Of a stretch of 64,000 nucleotides of DNA, positions 54,249-64,000 are shown in pieces. The notes beneath the pieces are model-generated. The model worked only from the letters and a program-made list of their open reading frames with translations, was not told the DNA's origin and did no database searches. The position numbers were made by a program, and so were the translations under genes. How positions within the stretch are numbered: position 1 is the stretch's first letter; each line of letters starts with the position of its first letter. This DNA is from Devosia neptuniae (GTDB lineage Bacteria; Pseudomonadota; Alphaproteobacteria; Rhizobiales; Devosiaceae), in contig NZ_CP104965.1 of assembly GCF_025452235.1 (NCBI RefSeq), positions 248,001 through 312,000 on the forward strand, given 5' to 3'.

Positions 54249-55532
54249 TTGAAACGCACTGGATTGAGGACCACGACCGCGCTGGCTTTGGTAATTGCCG
54301 CCGCGCCGATTAGCCTTGCCTACGGGCAGCAGATCACTGTTTGGGCCGGGGATACCGGCAGCGGGGGCAAAATCTTCGCCGAGATGGCCAAGACGTTCGA
54401 GGCCGAGAATCCCGGCGTCACCGTCAATGTGGAGGAAGTGAGCTACCAAACGCTGGTGGAAAGCTTGCCGGTGCAGCTTGAGGCTGGCGAAGGGCCCGAC
54501 ATCGCCATCATCACCGACTTGGGTGGGCTGAGCCGCTTTTATCAGGACATCACACCCTATGTTGACGCGGCCTATTTCGAGCAGGAATGGGGCCAGACGC
54601 TGCAATGGCTGCGCGGCGGCGATGCGACGAGCACCGCCATCTACGGCATGCCGACGACGCTCACCGTCAACGGCGCCTATGTAAACCTGACCCTGTTCGA
54701 GCAGGCTGGCGTGCCGGTTCCCGCTGAGGGCGCAACCTGGCAGGAATGGGCCGAGGCCACGCGGCAGGTCGCACAGGCTACCAATACCGAATTTGCCATG
54801 GAGATGGACCGCTCAGGCCACCGCTTTGCCAGCCTTGCCATCAGCTATGGCGCGCAATTGGTCGATGAGGCGGGGCATCCCGTGGTCGACGATGGCCTGC
54901 GTGCCGCCATCGAGCAGTTCGTTGCCTGGCATCAGGACGGCACCATGCCGATGGACCTCTGGGGCGCCGTTGGCGGCGCGACGCACCGCGAGTTATTTTC
55001 CGATTTCCTAAATGCCAATACCGTTCTCTATTTCGGCGGCTCCTGGACGCTGGCGCAGATGGATAGCGAAGTCGGCGATCTGTTCGACTGGGCCGTGGTT
55101 CCGGCGCCCTGCGGGCCATCGTCCTGCACCGTCATGCCAGGTGGCGGCGCCATGACCGTGTTCTCCCACACCCAGAATGCCGAGATTGCGGGGAAACTGA
55201 TCAACTTTTTTGCCCAGCCGGAAAACCTCGATCACTACATCTCAACCGAAGTCGAAATCCCCTCGGCGGCCTCGCAAATCGCCAATGGGGTGGAATATCC
55301 AACGGCCTCGGCACGTACCTCGGAGGCGCTGGCCACATTCATCAACCAGATTCCGAAGATGGATGCCGCCGCCTACCGCTTCCAGGGCTGGCGCTACCAG
55401 CGGGCGATGATGAACGCGCTGACCACCCGTATCAGCCAGGTGCTCAACAATGAGTTGACGGTGGATGCCGCGATGGAACGCATCAAGGAAGACGTCAATC
55501 TCGCCATTCAAGCGGCCGGCGGACAGCCCTGA
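54249..55532 (+). CDS. Sugar ABC transporter substrate-binding protein (family 1)
   Basis: 427 residues. A TTG start at 54249 is preferred: GGAGGAGG (54233-54240) lies 8 bases upstream and the product then begins directly with a signal peptide (TTALALVIAAAPISLAYG). Earlier in-frame codons run through the operator region. The mature part opens QQITVWAGDTGSGGKIF, a family 1 solute-binding fold, and includes GPDIAIITDLGG. Ligand receptor of the CUT1 importer that ends in uxuA. Confidence 0.92.
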   Translation: MKRTGLRTTTALALVIAAAPISLAYGQQITVWAGDTGSGGKIFAEMAKTFEAENPGVTVNVEEVSYQTLVESLPVQLEAGEGPDIAIITDLGGLSRFYQDITPYVDAAYFEQEWGQTLQWLRGGDATSTAIYGMPTTLTVNGAYVNLTLFEQAGVPVPAEGATWQEWAEATRQVAQATNTEFAMEMDRSGHRFASLAISYGAQLVDEAGHPVVDDGLRAAIEQFVAWHQDGTMPMDLWGAVGGATHRELFSDFLNANTVLYFGGSWTLAQMDSEVGDLFDWAVVPAPCGPSSCTVMPGGGAMTVFSHTQNAEIAGKLINFFAQPENLDHYISTEVEIPSAASQIANGVEYPTASARTSEALATFINQIPKMDAAAYRFQGWRYQRAMMNALTTRISQVLNNELTVDAAMERIKEDVNLAIQAAGGQP

Positions 55533-55594
55533 TTGCAGCGGCCGTCCCGTTCCGTACGGGGCGGCCTTATCCATCCAATTCAAGGAACAGTCTC

Positions 55595-56593
55595 ATGAGC
55601 GCAAGGGTTCAACTCGCCTCGGCCGCTGGCGCGATCCTGTCACTGCCGGCGCGCCTCATCGAGCCGGCAATGTCGGGTATCCAGCGCGGCGTCGGCATCA
55701 AGCGGATGCCCTGGGTCTTCCTGCTGCCCAACCTGGTTGCCGTCGTGCTGTTCGCCCTGCTGCCGGTATTCATCAACATCTTCTATTCGGTGAGCGGCAG
55801 CGACCGGCTGTTCCCCTGGGATCGTCCTTTTGTCGGCGGCGCCAATTACCAGAGCCTACTCGATTGCGGCAATTATCTTGATCCATCCACCTGCTCGCGC
55901 GATCTGTTCTGGCGGGCATTGGGCAATACGATGGTGTTCGTGCCGGTGCAGGTGATCTGCATGATTGCCGTCGCCCTGCTGACGGCGATCTGCCTGAACC
56001 GCGATATTATCGGCCGAGGGTTCTTCCGCGGCATCTTCTTTTTCCCCGTCATGCTGTCCCCCGTGGTGGTGGCGCTGACCTGGCAGTGGATCCTGCAGCG
56101 CAATGGGGCGCTGAACGGGCTGATTTCGGCCGCCGGTTTGACGCCGGTTAATTGGCTGGTCTTCCCCAATACGGCATTCTTCTGGTCGGTCTTCGTGACC
56201 GTCTGGGCCCATATGGGCTTCTACACGATCATTCTGCTGGCCGGGCTGCAGGCCATTCCACGCGATGTCTACGAGGCGGCCAAGATGGACTCTGCCTCCC
56301 CGTGGCGGGTGTTCACCCGGATCACGCTGCCGCTGCTCAAGCCGGTCATGCTGGTGGTTTTCATCCTGGCGGTGATCCGCTCGGTGCAGACTTTCGACGA
56401 ACTCTATGTGCTGACCGGCGGCGGGCCCGGCTCGGCCACCATGCTGATGGTCCAGTATATCTACGAAGTCGGCTTCGCCACCCAGCCCCGCAATTTCGGC
56501 CTGGCTGCTGCCGCGTCGCTGTTCCTGGGACTGGCCTTGTTGATTTTCACCGGTATCCAAATGCGCATTTCGCGAGGTGGCAATAATGACTGA
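55595..56593 (+). CDS. Sugar ABC transporter permease (MalF/UgpA type)
   Basis: 332 residues with a cytoplasmic lead, first segment WVFLLPNLVAVVLFALLPVF, and the EAA loop EAAKMDSASPWRVFTRIT. Its last 8 bases overlap the start of the second permease (ATGACTGA, 56586-56593). Confidence 0.94.
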   Translation: MSARVQLASAAGAILSLPARLIEPAMSGIQRGVGIKRMPWVFLLPNLVAVVLFALLPVFINIFYSVSGSDRLFPWDRPFVGGANYQSLLDCGNYLDPSTCSRDLFWRALGNTMVFVPVQVICMIAVALLTAICLNRDIIGRGFFRGIFFFPVMLSPVVVALTWQWILQRNGALNGLISAAGLTPVNWLVFPNTAFFWSVFVTVWAHMGFYTIILLAGLQAIPRDVYEAAKMDSASPWRVFTRITLPLLKPVMLVVFILAVIRSVQTFDELYVLTGGGPGSATMLMVQYIYEVGFATQPRNFGLAAAASLFLGLALLIFTGIQMRISRGGNND

Positions 56594-57671
56594 TCTCAGC
56601 GAAGCCAAACCGACAGTGTCGATCGTTGAATTCGCCACGCGCCGGCGCGGGCGCAAGCGGCTCGATTGGACCGACTGGCTGACCTATCTCTACCTGTTCC
56701 TCGGGCTGCTGGTGATGTTTACCCCAGTGCTGTGGGTGGCCATTTCTTCCCTCAAGACGCCGGCAAACCTGACCGAATTTCCGCCCACACTGCTGCCCTA
56801 TGCGGCCCAGACGGTAGTGGTGGAAGGCCATAACGAGCCCCTGCCCTTGTTTGACGTGGTGGGCGAGGATGGCCAGACCCGCCAACTGGCGCAATTGCGC
56901 CGGGTCGGCATCCAGGCGCAGATGATCGATCCCGCCAATCCGCAGGAGCGGATCGTGGTGCCGGTGGGCAATGCGACGCCGGTCCGGCAATTGCACCTTG
57001 CCACCGAGAACTACACCAATCTGCTGAGCAGTTCCGGCGGGCAGATGTGGCGCTATCTGTTCAACAGTCTCTTCATCACGGTGGTGGCAACCATCATCAC
57101 GCTGGTGATGAATTCCATGGCGGCCTTCGCCCTCTCCAAATACCGCTTCCGCGGCTCCAACGCGGCGCTGGTTTCGATCCTTGCCACCCTGATGATCCCG
57201 GCAACGGTGGTGCTGGTCCCCACCTATATGATCGTTGCCCAGCTTGGGCTGGTGGGAAATCTCTGGGGCGTCATCCTGCCCACTGTTGCCACCCCGACCG
57301 GCGTCTTCCTGTTGCGGCAATATATGCTGACCATCCCGGACGAATTGATCGAGGCGGCCCGCATGGACCACGCCAGCGAATGGCGCATCTTCTGGCGCAT
57401 CATCCTGCCGCTGTCCTCCCCGGCCCTCGCGGTTGTCGCAATCTTCTCGATCCTGTCACGCTGGAACGACTTCCTGTTGCCACTGGTCGTGCTGACCCGG
57501 CGCGAGTCCTACACGCTGCAACTGGCCCTGGCCTCGTTTCAGACCGAATACGGCGTGCGCTATGAAATCCTGTTGGCGATGACGACGCTGACGGCCCTGC
57601 CGCTCGCCTTCGCCTTCATCTTCCTGCAACGCTACATCACCAGCGGCATTGCCTCGACCGGTATCAAGTAA
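56586..57671 (+). CDS. Carbohydrate ABC transporter permease (MalG type) with enlarged periplasmic loop
   Basis: 361 residues, about 80 longer than usual for MalG-type subunits. The extra part is a hydrophilic segment (about 60-150, containing [20 protein letters not shown]) between the first and second membrane segments, thus periplasmic. The EAA loop is [18 protein letters not shown]. The ATG at 56586 is preceded by GAGGTGG. The insert might contact the binding protein, as the MalF P2 loop does. Confidence 0.92.
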   Translation: MTDLSEAKPTVSIVEFATRRRGRKRLDWTDWLTYLYLFLGLLVMFTPVLWVAISSLKTPANLTEFPPTLLPYAAQTVVVEGHNEPLPLFDVVGEDGQTRQLAQLRRVGIQAQMIDPANPQERIVVPVGNATPVRQLHLATENYTNLLSSSGGQMWRYLFNSLFITVVATIITLVMNSMAAFALSKYRFRGSNAALVSILATLMIPATVVLVPTYMIVAQLGLVGNLWGVILPTVATPTGVFLLRQYMLTIPDELIEAARMDHASEWRIFWRIILPLSSPALAVVAIFSILSRWNDFLLPLVVLTRRESYTLQLALASFQTEYGVRYEILLAMTTLTALPLAFAFIFLQRYITSGIASTGIK

Positions 57672-57682
57672 GGACCATATTG

Positions 57683-58770
<1,088 letters not shown>

Positions 58771-58774
<4 letters not shown>

Positions 58775-60006
58775 TCGAAACCTGGCGCTGGTTCGGCCCG
58801 TCCGACGTCACCACCATTTCCGACATCATGCAGACGGGTGCCACCGGCATCGTCTCTGCCTTGCACCATATCCCCGACGGCGCAGTCTGGCCCGCAAGCG
58901 AGATCGCAAAACGCCAGGCCCAGATAAGCACGACACGCGATGGCCGCGCTTCGGGCCTCGTCTGGCTTGTGGTGGAAAGCCTGCCGGTTTCCGAGGACAT
59001 CAAACGGCAGACCGGCGCCTGGCGCGAGCACATCGCCAATTACAAACTGAGCCTCGCAAACCTCGCAGCGGCCGGTATTTCAACGGTCTGCTACAATTTC
59101 ATGCCGGTCATCGACTGGACCCGCACCGACCTGGCCTGGCGACTGCCGCATGGCGGCACCTGCATGCGGTTCGACGCGATCGACTTCGCAGCCTTCGACA
59201 TTCACCTGCTCCAGCGCAAAGGCGCGGCCGAGAGCGTTTCGCAAGCTGTCGCAACCGAAGCCACGGCTCGCTTCAAGCGCATGAGCGACGCCGACAAACA
59301 GAAGCTGGCGGCAAGCGTGCTGGCAGGATTGCCCGGAGCCGCTGACCGATTGTCAGTCGACACCGTGCAGGAACATCTGGCGCGGTATGGCGACATATCG
59401 AGCGAGCGATTGCGCCGGCATTTGTTCGATTTTCTCGAAGAAGTGGTGCCGGTTGCGGCGGCGCTCGGCATACGCCTCTGCTGCCATCCGGACGATCCCC
59501 CATTTTCCCTGATGGGCCTGCCGCGCATCATGTCGACCGAAGCCGACTATCGCGCCATGCTCGATCATCTGCCGGATGCGGCCAACGGGATGACCCTGTG
59601 TTCCGGCGCGCTCGGGGCGCGGCCGGACAACGATCTTGCCGGCATCATGCAGCGCCTGGGCGACCGCGTGCATTTCCTGCATCTGCGCAATGTGCAGCTG
59701 GAAAGCGAGGGCGTGGGCGGCTCCTTCTATGAAAGCGAGCATCTGGACGGTAGCGTCGACATGGTCGCGCTGATCAGAGCAATCGTTGACGAGGAAGCGC
59801 GACGCAAGGCCGCCGGACGCTCCGACGCGATAATTCCGATGCGGCCCGATCACGGCCAGGATATCCTCGACGACCTGAACCGTGGCGGGCAGCCGGGCTA
59901 TCCGCTGATCGGCCGGTTGAAGGGATTGGCGGAACTGAGGGGTGTAGCGCGGGCGCTCGCAAGCGGATCGGCGGGGCAGCCTTCATCCGCCGCGAGCCGC
60001 AGGTAA
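58771..60006 (+). CDS. uxuA: Mannonate dehydratase
   Basis: 411 residues. D-mannonate dehydratase converts D-mannonate to 2-dehydro-3-deoxygluconate in hexuronate catabolism. Family motifs are clear: [20 protein letters not shown] at the start, metal ligands in LCCHPDDPP and [20 protein letters not shown], and MRPDHGQDI. It overlaps the ATPase gene by 4 bases. The upstream importer and a FadR-type regulator fit uptake of glucuronate or uronate oligosaccharides. No uxuB or uxaC is in view; the two Gfo/Idh enzymes across the promoter may supply related oxidoreductase steps. Confidence 0.95.
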
Positions 60007-60223
60007 ACTCACTGCTCCAATTGCGAACAAATCGCACGGCATCCTTCAGCGCTCATCCAAATGCGGACAGCCGAGCACCGGCCGTTCACCAACGCAACGG
60101 CCGGGTTGTCTTTCTCCTCGGCGGGCCGTTCCTGCCCACGATAGTTCCAAGAAAGCGCCTGTCGTCCGCCGGTCGCCTTGGCTGGTCCGGAGTTTATCGA
60201 GTGATTTCAACTGCGACACGCTG

Positions 60224-60453
60224 GATCTGAGAGCCTTCATCGCTCCAATGGAGCTTTCCAATTTTCGTCGCGCTGCCGACGTTCTCAACATGTCACAGCC
60301 AGCATTATCTCGGCGTATCCAGAAGCTGGAAGGCATGGTGGGGGCGCAGTTGTTTCAGCGCACGACCCGACAGGTGACGCCCACCGCCATTGGCCGCGAG
60401 CTCGAGCCGCTGGCAGGCCGCTGATCGATGAGTTTGATGCGTCGCTGTTCTCG
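60224..60453 (+). pseudogene. LysR-type regulator remnant
   Basis: Translation from 60224 gives a LysR helix-turn-helix (LSNFRRAADVLNMSQPALSR, then a GAQLFQRTTRQVTPT wing) with no start codon upstream in frame. The reading ends at a TGA (60422-60424) where a one-base shift restores LIDEFDASLFS, the expected linker helix. After that the effector domain is missing. So it has lost its start, suffered a frameshift and lost about 200 C-terminal residues. Confidence 0.8.
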
Positions 60454-60469
60454 TTCAGCGCTAGCAGAC

Positions 60470-60489
60470 CGCCGGGACTGCGCCCGGCG
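60470..60489. terminator. GC-rich hairpin between LysR and tctA remnants
   Basis: CGCCGGG (60470-60476) and CCCGGCG (60483-60489) pair perfectly with a 6-base loop just beyond the tctA remnant stop, probably its original terminator. Confidence 0.45.
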
Positions 60490-60500
60490 ATCCACCAAGA

Positions 60501-60776
60501 TCAGGAATCGACAAACACTTCGTCGCGCGAGCGTCGAATGGATGGGAGCACGGCCATGACCAGCGCGATGACAGCCACCAGCAGCAACCCGGCCGAGAGC
60601 GGGGAGTGAATGAAGGTGGAGGGATCGCCATTGGAAATGATCAGCGCCTGACGCAGCTTTTGCTCGAGCAGGTCGCCCAGCACGAAGCCCAGTGCCAGGG
60701 GCGCGGCTTCGAACCCCAGCTTGTAGAGGCCATATCCGACCAACCCAAAGATTGCCGCCATAACCACGTGCGCCGG
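60501..60776 (-). pseudogene. tctA C-terminal fragment (tripartite tricarboxylate transporter)
   Basis: About 90 residues match the C-terminus of TctA-type large membrane subunits: MAAIFGLVGYGLYKLGFEAA, PLALGFVLGDLLEQKLRQAL and ISNGDPSTFIHSPLSAGLLL. An in-frame stop lies just upstream (about 60785), and the other 400 or so residues of the family's usual 500 are absent. No TctB or TctC gene is nearby. A decayed remnant. Confidence 0.8.
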
Positions 60777-60974
60777 AGAGGTCCCTTGTCACAAGGGAAG
60801 CCCGCTTGCTTCCCAACGGCGTGACCACTTCATTGCTGACGCCCAAGCTCACTAGCGGACTGAGGATTTATGCGCGCATGGCTCGGGCCGTATAGCCCAC
60901 GGGGACCCACGGCCACACTGGACGGCAGATGCAATCGACGTCGATCACGACGAAGGCGGGCTCCGCCGTGTTCG
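60777..60974. other. Breakpoint region with overlapping palindromes
   Basis: No recognisable gene. TCCCTTGT-C-ACAAGGGA (60782-60798) is a perfect palindrome overlapped by GGGAAGC/GCTTCCC (60795-60801 with 60808-60814). They lie right at the point where tctA homology ends. The rest, up to the hydrolase stop, shows nothing I can name. Confidence 0.5.
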
Positions 60975-61883
60975 CTAACAATAAAATGGGTTTGACCAGG
61001 CGAGCTTGCCATCTTCGGACATCACCATAACGCGGCACCAGCTCCCCTCGAATTTTTTCAATGGGAGACGCGCGGAGGTTATGCCGCCGCCCGAAATCGC
61101 TTCGTTTTTGGACCCGCGGCCGACGACCATAATCTGGATGGCTTCCGAACACTCGATGGCCACCGTTCCATCGGCGACGACGATATTCTCGATGCTCGGA
61201 CCCTGGGTTGAGTAGTAATGGCCGGCTTTTAGCGCTTCAACCAGCTCTTCCGGTTCGTTGCGCTCGGATTTCACCATCACCCAGCCGCCGAAGGCGTCGC
61301 GGTTACGGTCGCCCTCATAAAACCAATGCGCGTCGTCGGCGGCTGTAGCGTTGATGTGCCGGCCGGCGGTGAGGAGCGCATCGAGATAATAGGCGCCGCC
61401 GCCGCGGGCCTGCCGGACCTGGCTGGTGTGGTTATAGACTTCCACGGCATGGGCGCCCGGGATGGACTGGGCATCGCCCAGCGTCAGCGCGTACCATTCG
61501 GGATGCGGGATGACGACGAAGGCGCCGGCGTCGAGACAGCGCTGGGCGAGCTTCGAGCCGGTTTCGTCCTGCCGGTTCGGCTCGAAATCGAGCGGCAGGC
61601 CGACGGCGAGGATGTGCCAGTGCTCGCCGCCCTCGGTGGCAAGGGCATGGCATTCGGCGCCGGGAATGGTGGTGAAGCTATTGGTGCGGTAGGCCGACGT
61701 GTCGACCACCGGATAGTCATAGGCGGGCAGGAAATGATCCGACAAGCAGAGGAAGTCGTAGCCGCGCTCACGATAGCGTTTGCAGACTTCTTCCGGGTCC
61801 AGCAGGCCATCGGAACGCGTCGAATGGGTATGCAAATTGCCCTTGTAGAAGCGGCCCGGGGCGGAAAAGGCGTTAGCTGACAT
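60975..61883 (-). CDS. PHP domain metallohydrolase (CehA/McbA family)
   Basis: 302 residues. PHP signatures: FYKGNLHTHSTRSDGLLDPE (H-x-H), FLCLSDHFLP, VVIPHPEW and ATAADDAHWFYEGD, which give the usual metal-binding histidines and aspartates. The family includes phosphoesterases and carbamate esterases. The ATG at 61883 overlaps the upstream ATPase gene by 11 bases, so it is part of the importer operon and probably acts on the imported compound. The C-terminus LAWSNPFYC is normal for the family. Confidence 0.85.
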   Translation of the reverse strand: MSANAFSAPGRFYKGNLHTHSTRSDGLLDPEEVCKRYRERGYDFLCLSDHFLPAYDYPVVDTSAYRTNSFTTIPGAECHALATEGGEHWHILAVGLPLDFEPNRQDETGSKLAQRCLDAGAFVVIPHPEWYALTLGDAQSIPGAHAVEVYNHTSQVRQARGGGAYYLDALLTAGRHINATAADDAHWFYEGDRNRDAFGGWVMVKSERNEPEELVEALKAGHYYSTQGPSIENIVVADGTVAIECSEAIQIMVVGRGSKNEAISGGGITSARLPLKKFEGSWCRVMVMSEDGKLAWSNPFYC

Positions 61884-63537
61884 GCTGGAGAGTCCTGTTG
61901 GTGGAATGCGCAGAAGCGCTGGCAAACGCTTGCAATAGATTTTTTGTGTAGGTCGAGTTGGGATTGGACAGGATGGTGCCGGTGTCGGCGTAGTCGCGGA
62001 TTTCGCCCGCCTCCAGCACCAGCATCTGGTCTGACATCTCGGCGACTACAGGCAGATCATGCGAGATAAAGAGATAGGCCGTATTGTGCTCGCGCTGCAG
62101 CCGCTTCATCTGTTTGAGCACTTGAGCCTGAACCGTGACATCGAGCGCCGATGTCACCTCATCGCACAATACCAGGTCCGGCTTGCAAGCGAACGCTCGT
62201 GCGATGGCCACACGTTGCTGCTGGCCGCCCGATAGCTGCCGTGGCGAGCGGGTGAGCAAGCCTGCATCGAGGTCGAGTTCTTCGAGCAACTGCACCACCC
62301 GGTCACGACTGGCAGCGCGCGTCATGCCAAAGAAAATCTGCAGCGGCCGGGCGATAATCTGCTCCACGCTATGCTGGGGATTGAGCGAGGATGCGGGATC
62401 CTGGAAGATGAGCTGAACGCGCCGGCGCAATTCACGGCCGCGACCATTGACGAGGCCCGAAAGAGGCTGGCCATCGAAGATGATCTTGCCACCATTGCCG
62501 TGCACCAGACCGGCAACCAGGCTGGCAAGCGTGGACTTGCCGCTGCCCGATTCACCGACGACGCCCAAGGTCGAGCCGGCAGGTATGGACAATGAAATGT
62601 CCTTGAGGGTGTGACGGGCAGGCGGCGCCTGGAAGAATCGCGAAATCAGCCGCGAGCGTTTGCCGCCATAGCTGAAATCGAGGTCGCGAATGCTCAAGAT
62701 CGGCGGCGCCGTGGCCAGTCGGACCGGCTCGGCGCGTGAGTTTGTCCGCAGCTTGGGGATCGCCGCGATGAGCGTTCTGGCATATTCGGTCCTGGGTGCG
62801 GTGAAGACCTCCCTGGTCGGGCCATCCTCCAGCACCTTGCCATGCTGCATGACGAGGACCCGGTCGCACATGCGGGCGACGACGTTCAGGTCGTGGCTCA
62901 CATAGATCAGCGTGGTATTGGTACGCTTCTGCAAGCGGCTGACCAGATCGAGCACCTGCGTCTCCACGGTCTTGTCGAGGGCTGTGGTCGGCTCATCGAG
63001 GACGATCAGCTCCGGTTCGGCCACCAGCGCCGCGGCAATGACGACCCGCTGGCGCTGGCCGCCGGACAGCTGGTGGGGGTAGCGCGCGAAGATCGCCGAA
63101 GGATCGGGCAGTTCCATGCTGGCCAGAAGCTCGATCGCCTTCTGCCTGGGCGAAACGCCGCCGGCCGCGTTGTGTGTCCGGATCAACTCGACCAGGTGCT
63201 GCCCGATAGTGCGATGCGGGGTTAGCGCGGAAAGTGGGTTCTGTGGCACCATGGCAGCGTGGCCGCCGCGGTACCGGTGTAACGCTTCCCCGGTGAGCGC
63301 AAAGACGTCGGTCCCGCCCACCATGAGGGCGCCACCCGCAATGCGCGCACCAGGCCGTGTATAGGCAAGAAAGGCGCGGGCCAGCGATGACTTGCCGCAA
63401 CCGCTTTCACCAACGATGCCGAGCGTCTCGCCCTTCCCGATGGAAAAGCTGATATTATCGATGGCGGCCAGTTCGGCTTGCGGGCCGGTCTTGTAGACAA
63501 GTTTGAGATTGCGAACATCAATATGGGGCGCGGTCAT
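61873..63537 (-). CDS. Fused double ABC ATPase (DppD-DppF type)
   Basis: 554 residues with two complete ATPase domains. Domain 1 (about 1-265): [37 protein letters not shown]. Domain 2 (about 280-545): GESGSGKST, LSGGQQQRVAIARAF, LVLCDEVTSALDV, in which the proline of the usual DEP is replaced by valine. This matches GsiA-like fused ATPases of peptide-type importers. The start at 63537 is 1 base after the permease stop. Confidence 0.93.
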   Translation of the reverse strand: MTAPHIDVRNLKLVYKTGPQAELAAIDNISFSIGKGETLGIVGESGCGKSSLARAFLAYTRPGARIAGGALMVGGTDVFALTGEALHRYRGGHAAMVPQNPLSALTPHRTIGQHLVELIRTHNAAGGVSPRQKAIELLASMELPDPSAIFARYPHQLSGGQRQRVVIAAALVAEPELIVLDEPTTALDKTVETQVLDLVSRLQKRTNTTLIYVSHDLNVVARMCDRVLVMQHGKVLEDGPTREVFTAPRTEYARTLIAAIPKLRTNSRAEPVRLATAPPILSIRDLDFSYGGKRSRLISRFFQAPPARHTLKDISLSIPAGSTLGVVGESGSGKSTLASLVAGLVHGNGGKIIFDGQPLSGLVNGRGRELRRRVQLIFQDPASSLNPQHSVEQIIARPLQIFFGMTRAASRDRVVQLLEELDLDAGLLTRSPRQLSGGQQQRVAIARAFACKPDLVLCDEVTSALDVTVQAQVLKQMKRLQREHNTAYLFISHDLPVVAEMSDQMLVLEAGEIRDYADTGTILSNPNSTYTKNLLQAFASASAHSTNRTLQHVS

Positions 63538-63538
63538 C

Positions 63539-64000
63539 TCAGCCAAGCTCCGCTGTGGTGATACCGAAGGCGCGCGAAAGGCCGTCGACCATGAAATTGA
63601 CGCCGATGATCAGGCTGGAGAGCATGATGGCGGGCAGCAGCAGAAACCATGGATCGGTGAAGATGACGCCCATGGCTTCCTGCACCATCAGCCCCCAATC
63701 GGGCGTGGGCTGGCTGATGCCCAGGCCCAGGAACGAGAGTGCGCTGATGCGAAGCACTGCCGAGGAGACCCGGACTGCCAATTCCACGCCAAGCAGGCCG
63801 ATCAGGTTGGGCAGAATTTCACGCAGCATGACGGCCAGGCGCGTTTCGCCCCGCAATTCGGCCGAGCGCACGAAGTCGAGCGTCGACAGAGTGATGGTCT
63901 TGGCGCGGATAACGCGGACCACGCCCCAGGTATAGACCACGGCCACGACGGGGATCAGCGCACCGGGTCCGGTGCCCAGCGCCAGAATGAGAATGGCAAT
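63539..64000 (-). CDS. ABC transporter permease (DppC type), 5' partial
   Basis: The gene enters from the right edge; about 153 C-terminal residues are visible. The EAA loop region is RVIRAKTITLSTLDFVRSAE, followed by ELRGETRLAVMLREILPNL and LSFLGLGISQPTPDWGLMVQ, typical of DppC/OppC permeases. It is coupled to the fused ATPase gene. Confidence 0.92.
   Translation of the reverse strand: MAILILALGTGPGALIPVVAVVYTWGVVRVIRAKTITLSTLDFVRSAELRGETRLAVMLREILPNLIGLLGVELAVRVSSAVLRISALSFLGLGISQPTPDWGLMVQEAMGVIFTDPWFLLLPAIMLSSLIIGVNFMVDGLSRAFGITTAELG

Overview
The window is GC-rich and densely coded. It looks like an alphaproteobacterial chromosome of the order Hyphomicrobiales, possibly a Devosia-like organism. 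That assignment is an inference from protein style (Omp25-type beta-barrel, many ABC importers, sugar-acid enzymes); no rRNA, tRNA or other marker gene is present. There is no CRISPR array, prophage or intact insertion sequence. Six ABC import systems, each with its own regulator or enzymes, dominate the content.

Layout. 0-4 kb: racemase/acetyltransferase pair, then LysR, short-chain dehydrogenase (SDR) and cyclophilin-like genes. 3.9-15.1 kb: a long minus-strand sugar-acid operon (aldolase-family protein, enolase-superfamily dehydratase, two paralogous binding proteins, two permeases, ATPase, an IclR regulator fused to an SMP-30 lactonase, SDR) divergent from 2-dehydro-3-deoxygalactonokinase, which suggests a galactose/galactonate-type pathway. 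15.2-17.7 kb: AraC with a divergent SDR, then a spermidine-synthase-like protein. 17.9-22.9 kb: arginase-family protein, a NitT/TauT-type transporter and AraC. 23.2-26.5 kb: Omp25-like protein and a large Ig-domain autotransporter.

26.5-40.4 kb is the most interesting region. A translationally coupled operon encodes a split transketolase, an FGGY kinase, a TIM-barrel isomerase and a nucleoside-hydrolase-fold enzyme. It is divergent from a DeoR regulator, which is followed by a complete oligosaccharide-type ABC importer and a cytoplasmic apiosidase-like glycosidase. I read this as a candidate import, hydrolysis and isomerase-kinase-transketolase pathway for a branched or unusual sugar, with D-apiose as the best guess. 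The nucleoside-hydrolase-fold member is unexplained.

40.4-47.5 kb: a second peptide/oligosaccharide-type importer with a divergent IclR and a RraA-family protein. 47.6-51.1 kb: TfoX-N protein, SnoaL-like protein, an MBL-fold protein with a degenerate metal motif, a DsbA-like protein and LysR. 51.1-60.0 kb: a FadR-type regulator and two Gfo/Idh/MocA oxidoreductases divergent from a CUT1 sugar importer and mannonate dehydratase (uxuA). Two TGGT-N3-ACCA operators lie in the shared promoter, one inside the promoter spacer. 60.2-60.9 kb: a decay zone with remnants of a LysR gene and of tctA plus overlapping palindromes. 60.98-64 kb: a PHP-domain hydrolase and another importer that runs off the window.

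Start codons were adjusted to Shine-Dalgarno positions or overlap logic; two genes (31709 minus, 54249 plus) appear to use TTG. All functional statements rest on reading motifs by eye; no database search was run.
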